Positions 16,383-27,500 of a DNA stretch of 64,000 bases are shown here, one piece after another. The position numbers were made by a program, and so were the translations under genes. Each line of letters starts with the position of its first letter. The stretch's first letter is position 1. This DNA is from Paludibacteraceae bacterium (lineage in GTDB: Bacteria; Bacteroidota; Bacteroidia; Bacteroidales; Paludibacteraceae), in NCBI GenBank assembly GCA_024693065.1, contig JAILLP010000033.1:124001-188000 (forward strand), in the 5' to 3' direction. The notes under the pieces were generated by a model. That model was not told the DNA's origin. It did not search any database and saw nothing but the letters and a program-made list of their open reading frames with translations.

Positions 16383-17351
16383 TCAGGTGAACTTGGTGAT
16401 TTCATCCATCCTGAATCCTCGAAGGAATTCTTCTGCGGACAGTCTCTTTTTCCCTGGGTATTGCAGCGTTTTGATTCGGATGGTTCCCTCACCTGTGGCT
16501 ACGTCGATATTCTTTTTGTCATAAGTGAACGTGCCCGGTTCCCCTCCTCTTTCGCTATTCAGGATTTCTGTTTCGAACACCTTGATGGCGGTCGCGTTTC
16601 CTTCCCGGTCCACTAATTCGCACCAGGCGGCAGGGTAGGGGGAAAGCCCCCTCACGAGATTGTGTATGCGTTGAGCCTTCTCGTTGAAGTCTATCTTGCA
16701 GGTCTCCTTGAAAATCTTGGGGGCGGGCTTTAACTCTGACGAATCCTTGTATAGCACGGATTGTTGGGTCGTGGTGATGGTCCCGTCCAATATCTTGTCC
16801 ACTGTTTTCGTGACGAGATCCGCACCGATCATCATGAGTTTGTCGTGGACGGTGCCGACGTTGTCGGTCTCTTCTATTTTAATCTTTTCCTGCAGGATGA
16901 TGTTTCCCGTGTCGATGTCATGGGTGAGGAAGAAGGTGGTGACGCCTGTCTCTTTTTCTCCGTTGATGACTGCCCAGTTGATTGGGGCCGCACCTCTGTA
17001 TTGGGGAAGGAGAGAAGCGTGGAGGTTGAATGTGCCTAGACGTGGCATATTCCAGACCGATTCCGGCAGCATGCGGAAAGCCACGACGATTTGCAGGTCC
17101 GCATTCCACGCTTTCAGGTCGGATTGAAAACCCTCGTCCTTTAGCTTCTCCGGTTGGAGGAGTGGAATCCCTTTCTCGATGGCGTATTCCTTAACCGGCG
17201 AGAACTGGATCTTGTGCCCTCTGCCCGCTGGCTTGTCTGGCATGGTGATGCAACCTACGACGTTGTAGCCTCCCTCGACAAGTTTCCTGAGAGGTTCGAC
17301 CGCAAAATCGGGGGTCCCCATGTATACGATTCGCAAATCCTTCTTTCCCAT
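16383..17351 (-). CDS. fmt: Methionyl-tRNA formyltransferase
   Basis: Adds a formyl group from 10-formyl-tetrahydrofolate to initiator Met-tRNA. After MGKKDLRIVYMGTPDFAV the protein shows the catalytic region GTFNLHASLLPQYRGAAPINWAVINGE (about residues 104-130), including the active-site Asn, His and the SLLPxYRG signature. It then shows TGVTTFFLTHDIDTGNII, and a C-terminal OB-like domain follows. The ATG of MGKKDLR gives 322 residues, the normal length; the frame extends 25 codons further upstream without family similarity and would overlap nadK. nadK ends four bases upstream, so the two are cotranscribed. Confidence 0.96.
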   Translation of the reverse strand: MGKKDLRIVYMGTPDFAVEPLRKLVEGGYNVVGCITMPDKPAGRGHKIQFSPVKEYAIEKGIPLLQPEKLKDEGFQSDLKAWNADLQIVVAFRMLPESVWNMPRLGTFNLHASLLPQYRGAAPINWAVINGEKETGVTTFFLTHDIDTGNIILQEKIKIEETDNVGTVHDKLMMIGADLVTKTVDKILDGTITTTQQSVLYKDSSELKPAPKIFKETCKIDFNEKAQRIHNLVRGLSPYPAAWCELVDREGNATAIKVFETEILNSERGGEPGTFTYDKKNIDVATGEGTIRIKTLQYPGKKRLSAEEFLRGFRMDEITKFT

Positions 17352-17355
17352 GTTC

Positions 17356-18234
17356 TTACCTTTCCCTTTCGTCGTTTCCCCATCTGAGTTTGGTGCGTAG
17401 TGTGCAGAAGAAGTCTTGGTCTTCACGTTTCACCGTTTTAATGGTGAAGTCCGCCTTTCGGATGGAGAGGGTTGTCTTATCGTCGAATATGTTGTTGCGT
17501 CCGTCCAAAGCGATGAGGAAGTGCTTGTTGCGGCTTTCCACTTTCAGCTCTATCTCCCATGTGTCGGGGATGATGATTGGGCGGACGTTGATGCTGTGCG
17601 GTGCGACAGGCGTCAAGATGAAGTTGGAGGCCTGTGGTACTACGATCGGACCACCTACGCTCATGGAGTAGGCCGTGGATCCGGTGGATGTTGCCACAAG
17701 CAGACCGTCGGCCTGGTAGGAGTTGACGAACACACCGTTCGCCCAGGCGTGGATGGTGATCATGGCGGAGGAGTCTCTCTTCAGCACGGCGATCTCGTTC
17801 AGTGCGTAGTTGAAGTCTGTGTAGAGCCGGTCTTCCGTATGGAGGCGGAGGAGTGACCTCTCCTCGATTTTGTATTTGCCGTCCATGATTTCTTCGACCG
17901 CGTTGCCGATTTCGTCCCCGGAGACGTCAGCGAGGAATCCGAGACGGCCGGCGTTGATACCCAATAATGGGATGTCGCTTTTGCCTATTTTTGCGGCGGC
18001 TCTGATGAAGGTTCCGTCGCCACCAATGCTGAAAGCCATATCCGCTTTCCCGCACTCCTCGTCGATGACTGTGTGCGGGTAGGAGAGGTCGCAACCCTTC
18101 TCGATGAGAAATTGGCAGAAGTCCTTCTCTATGCCCACTTCCACGCCCCTTTGCCTGAACGCATCCGCCAGGACTTTGGTGTGTTTGATGACTTCCTCTC
18201 TGTATTTGTTGCCGAATATGATTATTCTTTCCAT
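17356..18234 (-). CDS. nadK: NAD kinase
   Basis: Phosphorylates NAD to NADP using ATP or polyphosphate. The 292-residue protein contains the signature SIGGDGTFIRAAAKIG (around residues 70-85), with the GGDGT loop that holds the catalytic aspartate. It also has NEIAV, the substrate-binding DGLLVATSTGSTAYSMSVGGPIV segment (about 176-198), and PHSINVRPIIIPD. Length and motif order are standard. It directly precedes fmt. A terminator lies just upstream, so expression needs a promoter within the short gap or read-through from rpmE. Confidence 0.96.
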   Translation of the reverse strand: MERIIIFGNKYREEVIKHTKVLADAFRQRGVEVGIEKDFCQFLIEKGCDLSYPHTVIDEECGKADMAFSIGGDGTFIRAAAKIGKSDIPLLGINAGRLGFLADVSGDEIGNAVEEIMDGKYKIEERSLLRLHTEDRLYTDFNYALNEIAVLKRDSSAMITIHAWANGVFVNSYQADGLLVATSTGSTAYSMSVGGPIVVPQASNFILTPVAPHSINVRPIIIPDTWEIELKVESRNKHFLIALDGRNNIFDDKTTLSIRKADFTIKTVKREDQDFFCTLRTKLRWGNDERER

Positions 18235-18254
18235 GTTGGTTGGCTTTTCATTAT

Positions 18255-18288
18255 ATAAAAAAAGGGTACCGGATGCCGATACCCCTTT
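18255..18288 (-). terminator. Terminator between rpmE and nadK (minus strand)
   Basis: On the minus strand AAGGGGTATCGG and CCGGTACCCTT form a twelve-pair stem (two G-U) with a three-base loop, followed by seven T. Only 20 bases separate it from the nadK start, so partial read-through is likely. Confidence 0.85.
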
Positions 18289-18305
18289 GTTCTCTGTCCC
18301 GGATC

Positions 18306-18557
18306 TTATTTCTTGCGGTTTCCGTAACGGCTCATGAACTTATCAACACGACCTGCTGTATCCACCATCTTAGCTTTTCCTGTGAAGAATGGGTGGGATG
18401 AGCTGGAAATTTCGATCTTCACCAACGGGTATGTCTCTCCATCGATTTCGATTGTGTCTTTCGTGTTTACTGTAGAACGTGTGAAGAATGTGTCACCGTT
18501 CGATAAGTCCTTGAACACCACCGTACGATAGTTCTCTGGTTGAATCTCCTTATTCAT
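18306..18557 (-). CDS. rpmE2: 50S ribosomal protein L31 type B
   Basis: An 83-residue large-subunit protein. Features of the type B (zinc-free) form are the longer length and the lack of the CxxC pair found in type A. It also carries the patterns [26 protein letters not shown] and [11 protein letters not shown] near the C-terminus. In bacteria with both forms, type B replaces type A under zinc limitation; in Bacteroidota it is often the only form. It is transcribed divergently from the cyclophilin gene, with overlapping promoter regions. Confidence 0.96.
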   Translation of the reverse strand: MNKEIQPENYRTVVFKDLSNGDTFFTRSTVNTKDTIEIDGETYPLVKIEISSSSHPFFTGKAKMVDTAGRVDKFMSRYGNRKK

Positions 18558-18616
18558 TTTCTTTTATTTTTAGTAGTTATTATTGTATTCGATTTATATT
18601 CCCGCTTTTTGCGGTG

Positions 18617-18663
18617 CAAAATTACAAAATTTTTTGTACAGAAAAACATTATTCGTATTTTTG
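18617..18663. promoter_or_regulatory. Divergent promoters of rpmE2 (minus) and the cyclophilin gene (plus)
   Basis: On the plus strand TTTG (18633-18636), 19 bases and TATTTTTG (18656-18663) match the Bacteroidota consensus exactly and serve the cyclophilin gene. On the minus strand TAATTTTG (plus coordinates 18617-18624) is a perfect -7 box for rpmE2 with only a weak T-rich -33. The two -33 regions overlap face to face, so the promoters probably compete. Confidence 0.7.
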
Positions 18664-18683
18664 TGAAATAAAATTTTAAGCAT

Positions 18684-19496
18684 ATGAGGAAAAACTTGAT
18701 AGTAACATTTTTATTGACTCTAATTTTTATGACGGTACAAGCTGCAGAGAAGGAGACTATGGTCCTGATTACTACTGAATTTGGTAATATGAAGGTGAAG
18801 TTGTATAATGAAACGCCACAACACCGCGACAATTTCATCAAGTTGGCACAAAAAGGTTTTTATGATGGTTTGCTTTTCCATCGTGTCATTAAGGGATTTA
18901 TGATTCAGGGAGGTGACCCTGAGTCGAAGAACGCTCCCGCCTCCAAACAACTGGGCGCCGGTGATGTGGGCTACACGATTCCGGCGGAGTTCGTATATCC
19001 TAAGTATTATCATAAGAAAGGCGCGTTGGCGGCTGCTCGTCAAGGCGATCAGGTGAATCCGGAGAAGCGATCCTCTGGTTGCCAATTCTATATTGTCCAA
19101 GGTGATAAACTGGATGATTCTAAGTTGAACCAGATGGAGAATATGTCCATCAACAAGGAGAAGGAAGCCCGTTTTTATCAAATCGTCAACCAAAGGAACG
19201 ATGAGGTGAAGAAACTTCGAATCGCTAAGGATCAGGAAGGCTTGCAGAAACTGCAGACGGAAATATTGGCGCAGTTGGAGAAGGAGTTCGCTGGTAAGAC
19301 TGCTGCGAAAATGCCTGAACAAATGAGGAATGACTATAAGACTTTGGGTGGAACTCCGTTCTTGGACAACGAGTACACCGTCTTTGGCGAGGTTGTGGAA
19401 GGTCTTGAGGTCATCGACGCGATAGCTGCGGTTAAGACGGCTCCTGGTGATAGACCGTTGAAGGATGTTAAGATGAAGGTAGAGGTCTTGAAGTGA
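18684..19496 (+). CDS. Secreted cyclophilin-type peptidyl-prolyl cis-trans isomerase
   Basis: A 270-residue protein with an N-terminal signal peptide (about residues 1-20, ending VQAAEK) and a cyclophilin domain that isomerises proline bonds in exported proteins. Family motifs are NFIKLAQKGFYDGLLFHRVIKGFMIQGGDPE (about 47-77) and, after a long lysine/glutamate-rich insertion (about residues 145-215), GGTPFLDNEYTVFGEVVEGLEVID. The insertion separates the two halves of the fold and is seen in related Bacteroidota proteins. It has its own promoter, and glycyl-tRNA synthetase follows 43 bases later. Confidence 0.93.
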   Translation: MRKNLIVTFLLTLIFMTVQAAEKETMVLITTEFGNMKVKLYNETPQHRDNFIKLAQKGFYDGLLFHRVIKGFMIQGGDPESKNAPASKQLGAGDVGYTIPAEFVYPKYYHKKGALAAARQGDQVNPEKRSSGCQFYIVQGDKLDDSKLNQMENMSINKEKEARFYQIVNQRNDEVKKLRIAKDQEGLQKLQTEILAQLEKEFAGKTAAKMPEQMRNDYKTLGGTPFLDNEYTVFGEVVEGLEVIDAIAAVKTAPGDRPLKDVKMKVEVLK

Positions 19497-19539
19497 TTGG
19501 GAAAACAGATTCTATAATTATAATCAATATACTAAGGTA

Positions 19540-21093
19540 ATGGCTTCACAAGAAGAAGTTTTTAAACAGTTGGTTTCGCACTGTAAGGAGTACGGTTTTG
19601 TATTCCCTTCAAGCGAAATTTATGGCGGATTGGCCGCCGTCTATGATTATGGCCAAAATGGCGTCGAGTTGAAGAACAACATTAAGAAGTACTGGTGGGA
19701 TAGCATGACGTTGCTCCACCAAAACATTGTCGGAATCGATGCTGCGATTTTCATGGAACCTACCACATGGAAGGCTTCCGGTCACGTGGATGCGTTCAAT
19801 GACCCGTTGATCGATAATCGTGACTCTAAGAAACGTTATCGCGCCGATGTCCTTATCGAGGACCAACTCGCTAAATACGACGATAAGATCAACAAGGAGA
19901 TTGAGAAAGCTGCCAAGAAGTTTGGCGATGCGTTCGACGTGGAGAAGTTCAAGTCCACGAACCCAAGGGTGATGGAGCATATCCAAAAACGTGACGCTCT
20001 TCACGAACGCTTCTCCAAGGCGTTGAACGACAATAACTTGGATGAATTGAAGCAAATCATTCTCGATGAGGAGATTGTATGCCCGATCAGTGGTACGAAG
20101 AACTGGACGGACGTGAAGCAGTTCAATCTGATGTTCAAGACGGAGGTGGGCTCCACCGCAGATAACACGATGTCCATCTATTTGCGTCCGGAGACTTGCC
20201 AAGGTATCTTCACCAACTTCTTGAACGTGCAGAAGACTGGTAGAATGAAGGTCCCTTTCGGTATCGCCCAGATTGGTAAGGCTTTCCGTAACGAGATTGT
20301 GGCTCGTCAGTTCATTTTCCGTATGCGTGAGTTCGAACAGATGGAGATGCAGTTCTTCTGCAAGCCTGGTACTGAGATGGAGTGGTTCAAGCACTGGAAG
20401 GCGTTCCGCCTGAAGTGGCACAAGGCTCTTGGCTTGGGCGACGAGAAGTATCGTTACCATGACCACGACAAGTTGGCTCACTATGCCAATGCGGCTACCG
20501 ACATCGAGTTCCTCATGCCTTTCGGATTCAAGGAGGTGGAAGGTATCCATTCTCGTACGAACTGGGATCTGTCACGTCACGGACAATTCTCCGGCAAGAA
20601 GTTGGAGTACTTCGACCCAGAGGAGAACAAGTCATACATCCCTTACGTGATCGAGACCTCCATCGGTGTGGACCGTATGTTCCTCTCTGTTATGGCTGCT
20701 TCGTACAAGGAGGAGCAGTTGGAAGGCGGAGACAAACGCGTCGTATTGTCCTTGCCACCAGCATTGGCGCCTGTAAAATGCGCCATCCTGCCGCTGTTGA
20801 AGAAGGAAGGCCTTCCTGAAAAAGCCACGGAAATCATGAACGAATTGAAGTTCGATTACCGCTGCGCTTACGAAGAGAAAGACACCATCGGCAAGCGCTA
20901 TCGCCGTCAGGATGCCATCGGTACTCCGTTCTGTGTGACGGTAGACCATCAGACGTTGGAGGACGACACCGTTACGCTCCGTTACCGTGACACGATGAAG
21001 CAGGACCGCGTGAAGGTGGCTGACTTGCACAAGATTATCGGTGAGGCGGTCAATATGCGCAATCTTTACAAGAAGATGATGGCGCAGGATTGA
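19540..21093 (+). CDS. glyQS: Glycyl-tRNA synthetase (dimeric, eukaryote/archaeal type)
   Basis: Charges tRNA-Gly. The single-chain alpha2 class II form is recognisable from ASQEEVFKQLVSHCKEYGFVFPSSEIYGG at the start and AAIFMEPTTWKASGHVDAFNDP. Class II motif 2 is in GIAQIGKAFRNEIVARQFIFRMREFEQMEMQFF, and motif 3 is in YVIETSIGVDRMF. The C-terminal anticodon-binding domain ends YKKMMAQD. At 517 residues it matches bacterial members of this type; the tetrameric GlyQ/GlyS form is absent. A strong terminator follows. Confidence 0.97.
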   Translation: MASQEEVFKQLVSHCKEYGFVFPSSEIYGGLAAVYDYGQNGVELKNNIKKYWWDSMTLLHQNIVGIDAAIFMEPTTWKASGHVDAFNDPLIDNRDSKKRYRADVLIEDQLAKYDDKINKEIEKAAKKFGDAFDVEKFKSTNPRVMEHIQKRDALHERFSKALNDNNLDELKQIILDEEIVCPISGTKNWTDVKQFNLMFKTEVGSTADNTMSIYLRPETCQGIFTNFLNVQKTGRMKVPFGIAQIGKAFRNEIVARQFIFRMREFEQMEMQFFCKPGTEMEWFKHWKAFRLKWHKALGLGDEKYRYHDHDKLAHYANAATDIEFLMPFGFKEVEGIHSRTNWDLSRHGQFSGKKLEYFDPEENKSYIPYVIETSIGVDRMFLSVMAASYKEEQLEGGDKRVVLSLPPALAPVKCAILPLLKKEGLPEKATEIMNELKFDYRCAYEEKDTIGKRYRRQDAIGTPFCVTVDHQTLEDDTVTLRYRDTMKQDRVKVADLHKIIGEAVNMRNLYKKMMAQD

Positions 21094-21108
21094 TGTCCAA
21101 TGATAAAT

Positions 21109-21143
21109 GGGAGGGGAGAATAGAGCCTCTCCTCCCGTTTTTT
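21109..21143 (+). terminator. Terminator after glycyl-tRNA synthetase
   Basis: GGGAGGGGAG (21109-21118) pairs with CTCTCCTCCC (21127-21136) with one G-U, followed by GTTTTTTG. The next 420 bases are AT-rich and non-coding, holding only the candidate promoter listed next. Confidence 0.9.
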
Positions 21144-21270
21144 GAAGTTCTGTTTGCGGAAAGTGTTTTCTAACATGTTGTAGAACATACATTTGCGGGT
21201 TATCGGGCGAAAAATATTCTTTTTTTGCGCTATTTTTTTAGGATTTATTTACAAATAGAAAAATTTAGTT

Positions 21271-21278
21271 TAATTTTG
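21271..21278 (+). promoter_or_regulatory. Candidate -7 box for the giant T9SS protein gene
   Basis: TAATTTTG matches the Bacteroidota -7 consensus; the -33 region is only T-rich. If used, the transcript would have a leader of about 280 bases, unusually long and AT-rich, with a small ATTGT-GAAA-ACAAT stem near 21500. Confidence 0.4.
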
Positions 21279-21565
21279 TTGCAATTATAGAGTTTGAGTA
21301 TCCATGCTTAGTTGTATGAGATTTTCAGATTTGTTTGTATGTGTTAAAAAGAGAAGAGAATTGTTGTATAGTATTGAATATGTTTCTTGGTGAATGGTGG
21401 TGTGGCGAAAAACATATAATGATATTTTAGAACAAAAACACTTGAATTTAGCATAAGGAAATAAATGTTGAAAAAGTATGACGGTATAATATATATAATA
21501 TTGTGAAAACAATTTTTGTTTAATAGATTAATGATCTTGTAATGGGTAATTTTAATTGTTATACA

Positions 21566-24500
21566 ATGAACTCAAATATTTTTAGCGGGTTGAAAAAGCT
21601 GGCGCTACTTCTATGTGTCCTTTTGTTCCCTTTGGGTGTGTCGGCGCAGGCTGTGTCGAATCCATTCGAGAATGCATATCTGTCTTCCTCCGGGATAACT
21701 AAGGCTTGTTTGAATGAGCCTATTGCATTTGAGGTGATGGGTGTGGAAGTTAATCCGGACTTGAAGTTGTCTTACCAGTGGTTCTTGTCATCGGATGGAA
21801 CCAATTGGACGCCACGCGGTACGATAACTGTGCCATCCAACACATTCCTGATGGGGAATGGAGACTTGTATGTCAAGGTGGATGCCCATGCTAAGGATGT
21901 CGATGGGGTTGTTCTATTCACTAGAGATTTTCAGACAAAACTTACTCAGAAAGAGGATTGTAGGTTGGTGGAGTGTCACCAAACCACGACTGGTGAGTAT
22001 TTCGGAGGAACGGATTTCAACCTCCAGAAGGGAGCAGGTGGTGTTGATTGGAATAGAACTCCGCCTACGGGATTGGAGGAGTATTTCTCTGAGCAGGGTA
22101 TTCTCTTCTCGGGTTTGTCTGGTGATATCAAGTCACAACGCGAGTTGAACATACCTCTATACATAGATAGTGTTAGGGGTGTGAACCCTAATAATAATTT
22201 CTATGTGAAAGATCATGTGAATAAAGATTTCTTCACAATCAGGTTCCCTAGAACACGTTTCCAAGGCAGTCACTATCGTTTCACCATGCGTTTTTATATG
22301 ATAATGCCAGAGGGCGTTAATTGTAAAATCGACGAGCAAGGAAAGATGATTGCCCGTACGGGGCATGGAACCCAGACGAATGACTATTTGGAGTTTGCCT
22401 TATACGAAGACCAAGCGAATCGTTTGATTGTTAAGAGAACTATCACACCTCAGATTAATGGCAATAATGGTCAGAATGATGCTACGAAATTTGTCTATGG
22501 ACAATATATCGCTGATAATTATGTGTCAGGCAAGCTGAATATCTTCAGATTCGAGATGACCTATTATGGGTATTTGCCAGTTAAGGATGATGGCCCGGAA
22601 TACTATTCGTTTGATCCGTATTTTGAGCAATTCTCTGACTGTGCGATGTTAGCCGTGGATTATATCAGCGCGGAAGTTGAAGGTGCATGCGTTTCCCCAT
22701 CCATTGCATGTGTGGATAGTGTGACTGTGGTGAATGCTAAGGGTTTTGGACAAAACGCTGTTTATACGTGGAAGAAGTACACTGACGTAAACAGAACAAC
22801 GGAAATGGCTTGGGAGCCAGGCGAGTTGGAAACCGAGCTTGATGAGTTGGGGCAGGCTAAAACCGCATACATAAAGATGTTGGATAAAGGTGTTTTCTAC
22901 TATAAACTTATTGGTGTAACGCAGGAAATACAGAGTGATGGCTCATATATACCGAGAACCGCAGAGTTCGATTTCGCCTTGGGTGGAAAGTTGTGCTCGG
23001 TGTCCGAGGGACCTGGAATAAAGGGTGAAAATATATGTGCCACATCCTATCCTCATGTCCAGCATTATTCTGTGGTGGATTTATCAATCCTTGATTGGAT
23101 TAGAGAAGGAGGCGACGACTACGGACTTAAGTGGAATTTGGTCTCTCCTACAGGGTTGTCTTCGGATGTCACGAAGGTTAGTTTTACGGTGTTGCCGGGC
23201 GACACATCTGTAGATGTGCGTGTGGGGGAAAATGCCATGTTGAGCAGTTCCTACACACCGAATAAGCCATATAAATTGTATCTTACTTCCCATATGAAGG
23301 ATAGAGTGACTGGTGAACTATCCAATGTGGCGGAAAGTAAGGATAGCTTCGATGTGTGGATCTATGATCAGCCGGATGTCTCTGGCTTGAATTTCACCAC
23401 GAAGAGGGGTGAGGACACAATATGTGCGGCCACATCCTCGGATACTATCTTATTGGAAGGTTTTCGGAAGGTGGCTGGTTACACGTGGAATTTCACGGGC
23501 GCCACAATGACGAGCGACAGTGTTATCCATATCGACGGTTACGACAAGCAAGCCTTGTGTAATATGGTTTCCGGAACGTTCCCTGTTTCGTTGGAGGTAG
23601 TGAATGGCAAATGTAGGGCTACAATCAATGATGAATTCCCGATGAAAGCCACACATGCTCCGTCCGTCAACTGTGATTCGTTGTCGCAACCTTCTGAATA
23701 TGAATTGGATGAGGGACAATTGGATACTACAATTTTCTTGCCGATACCTCATTTCAAAACAAGTTGTGATGATGATCCCGCGGTGCATGTGGATTTACAT
23801 TATGTGGCGGATGATACAACTCACAGTTTCGACTCGACTTATACGCTGCATAAAATACAGTTGGAAAATTTGCCGGCGACCGCTCTGACCTTATTCTCAG
23901 GTAAGGGAGATGTGAAAATCACGGTGACGGACGGTTGTGGCAAATCGGATGCATGTTCCTACACATTGGTAGTGAAAGATATTCACCCGGCTGTCGTGAA
24001 TTGTGATTCGCTGAAAGACTATAATGTGAAGGTCTCTTCCGAAAATGGTTGCGTGGCACGTCCGGGTAGGGATTTGGATATCAAGGAACCGTATTTGCAG
24101 GACCTTACTTTCAAGGATACGACCATTATGTTGAAGGGTGTTTACTCAGGACGTTCTCAGGTGATGAAACATGGTATGCTTGATCCGGGACTTGACCCTG
24201 CTAATTATTCCATGGGCAAAGCCATGACGGATGATTATGAGGTGGGTACCACGTTCATCCTCTGGAATTTTGTCGATCCTGCGGGTAATCCTAGCTATTG
24301 CCATACGAGGGTAAATGTAGCGGATAGTGTGGAGATGTTCAATTGTGATAGTCTGCAGAACCCTTTGAGGAGTATCGTGAACAAAAACCCATATCGTGAA
24401 TATAAATATGCTTCCGCACAAGCCCAGGAAACAGTTAATCCGGACACGGACTATAAACTGGCTGGCCTTTTGACTGTTCCTCAGTCTAATCCGTTGTATT

Positions 24501-27500
24501 GCGGAAACGTGAAGCTTACGATTAGATTCACAGGAGTGTGTGTGGACGACAAAGGTGACTCTGTCGCATATGCGGTTGATTCCGTCCTTACAGAGGAGCA
24601 ATTCCTGAAACATCGCTTCCCAATCGGAATTACCACCGTGTATTATGAGTTTACGAGTGATGTCTTTGATTTTGACGCACAAAAATATGACACCGTTCTT
24701 TGTGTTCAGAATGTGGTTATTTCGTCTAATCCTATAGTTGATATGACGTGTACGGAGTTTAGTGATCCTGTTCCTGTGGATCCGAAGAATTGTATGGCTC
24801 CGTCACCGTTCAATTATGATAATATCTCCTACGGTAAAGTGCAGTATTTCTGTGAGACGAAGTATACGTATGATGCATGCTCTGGTACACCGTACGATTA
24901 TGAGAACTTGGGTCTCAGCGCCTCATTGTCTAAGGATTATGACACGATAATCTATCCATTCAAGGTGGTCCGTGTCCTTCATTTGGACAGTACGTTCTCT
25001 TCTACGGGAACAACTGTGGAGATTTCATGCAATATCCCTTATACGTCGAAGGATTCTGTCCCAGTAAAGAGGGTTCAGCATCGTAACGGACAGTATGAGA
25101 CTGTATGCGCCGAGGATTCTATCGAACGTATGGCATTGAAAGTGACGAAACCGGAGGTGCTTCCTTCTTGCATGGCGGATTCGTTCCCTCTCGGCTATCA
25201 TAAGTTGATTTTCTATTTCGAGAATGGAAAGGGTGATTTGGATACTTGTATCACACCGTTGCATGTTGTGGATTCTACTCCGCCGATATTGGATTCAGTA
25301 TGTAAGGATCCTGAGATGATGGTTTATGCGAAAAAGTGTGAGATTCCATTTGATTCTCTCCATTTGCCGGAACTCTCGGTTGAGGATGCTTGTGACGGCA
25401 CGTTATACCCTGAATTGATCGCTTACGTTAAACAGAAAGATAGTTCTGTTATTGTATACCGCGGAGATGAGGTACGTAGCGCAATGTTCCCGACCGAGGT
25501 GCATAAATTCGTATGGTTGTTTACGGATAAAGCGGGCAACCAAGACTCTTGTGTGACTTATATGGATGTGGTGGACTCCGTCTCCCTGAGGTTGGAGGGG
25601 TGTGAGATCTACGGCGATACGATTCCTTTCACGTTGCCGGAAGGCGAATGTACATTGGATCCTAGCAGACTCCAAGATAGTTTGATATTCCCTCAAGCAA
25701 TCGACATTTGCGATAATGACACTATTATCCCTATTATAGAGCGTCGCTTCAATGGCGAACTCGTGAAGGACGAAACTGGTAAACCTATCGCATGGGATGC
25801 CCAACCATTCCCTCTCGGTACCACCAACTTGAAGTGGATCTTTATCGACAAGAGGGGAATCATGAAGGATTCTTGCGAAAAGAATGTGAAGGTGAGAACC
25901 AAGTTGTTCGATTGCTCAACATTGGCAGATACGGTTCGTCTTGAGTTGATGGAGAAATTTTATGCGACTGCGGAAGAAGTTAGGTTGGCGGGTCTGAAAG
26001 AACCTACCATAACCATCGATGCATGCAATGCGGCCACAGTCAGCTTCTCCCGTAGTGACGGGTTGGGTGACACTGCTGATTATCAAATTGGCAATACGAC
26101 AGTTTATTGGACATTCAACTATGTCTTTGAGGAGGTGAAGACATGTCAGCAAGTTGTGAAAATCATAGACATGGTGCCTATTGTACTTGAATGTTTCGAA
26201 CCACAAAAAACCGATTATGAGTGCTATGGTGAGATCGATGCTCCAATCACTTCGTTCGAGGATTTCTTGGCAGCTGGTGGTAAGATCTCTGAGATAAAGA
26301 AATACAAGGAGGGCTCTTTCCGTTACGAGGAAACCGAGCAAGGGTCAGCTCCGTGTGACTACACGTTGGTACGTACCTATTTCGTTTCAGACATCAGAGA
26401 CCAAGAGGTGTCTTGTGATCAGCGTTATACCATCAAGGACGTCACTCCTCCGACCATCCATACTCGTTTGGATACCATTAAGATCGCTTGCGATCAAGAA
26501 TCTTTGATCGAGGAAGCCCTTAAAATGGAGGATGTCGTAATTGATGCTTCCGATAATTGTTCTCAGAAAGATGAGATAGAAATTGTCAAGTCTATCCAGA
26601 AGAATCGTTCCGAGGATATCCATGATTGCGCATACAACAACTATACAATCTGGCGTACGTGGGTGGCTAAGGATAAGTGTGGCAATGAGAGCACTCCTTT
26701 GGTTCAGGTGGTTCTTGTCGTGGATTCTGTCGCTCCTAAGTTCGTGTTGCCTGAGAACTTCAAGGACACGGTGCTTGCTTCGAACATTAAGAAGTGTACC
26801 ATGACTGTGCCTCCTTTGTATACGAAGTTCAAGAACTATGTTCAAGATGAGTGTACGGAGACGGATGATATCGACATTTGGCAGGTTCCTGCTCCTGGTG
26901 TCGTGATTAAGGAGGACACTGAAGTGTGGATCTATTCGGCAGACAAGTGTGGCAACAAGGATAGTTTGAAGATGTTTGCCCGTGTCATGCAACCGAAGAA
27001 TGTTGTTTCTTTGGATGCTAAAGATCTTACAATATGTTCAGATAACGATTCCACATATATTGATTTGTGGTCTCAGGACGCTCGTTTTGCGACTGGATAT
27101 GTGTTGATAGAGACGGCGGGTAAGATTCGTTCGATTCCAAGTACGTTCGTGTATGATTGTTATAAGGATAGCATTTCATCTTCGACTGTCTTGTTCAGTG
27201 ATAACAAGGCTACGTACTACGATCGTTTCTATACGGATAACAAGTCGGCATATGAGGCTCTTCGCGCAAAGAGGACTCATCTCAACAGGTATTCTCAGAC
27301 GGGCAAATATGTCTTCGTCGTTATGGATACTACGACGCAGTGCGCCGATACTGCTTACTCTTACCTGAGAATCAACGAGAAGCCGAGGATTAATATGGTT
27401 TCCCGTGATATACCTATTTGCGAGGATGATTCTCTTGACTTGAAGATGATGGATAGCATCTCAGCTGTATGCGTCGAGCCGATGGGATCTCCAATCACTA

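Noticed and set aside
21285..21512. Minus-strand 75-codon frame in the leader of the giant T9SS gene
   Set aside because: AT-rich low-complexity translation without family features, opposite to the expected leader transcript.
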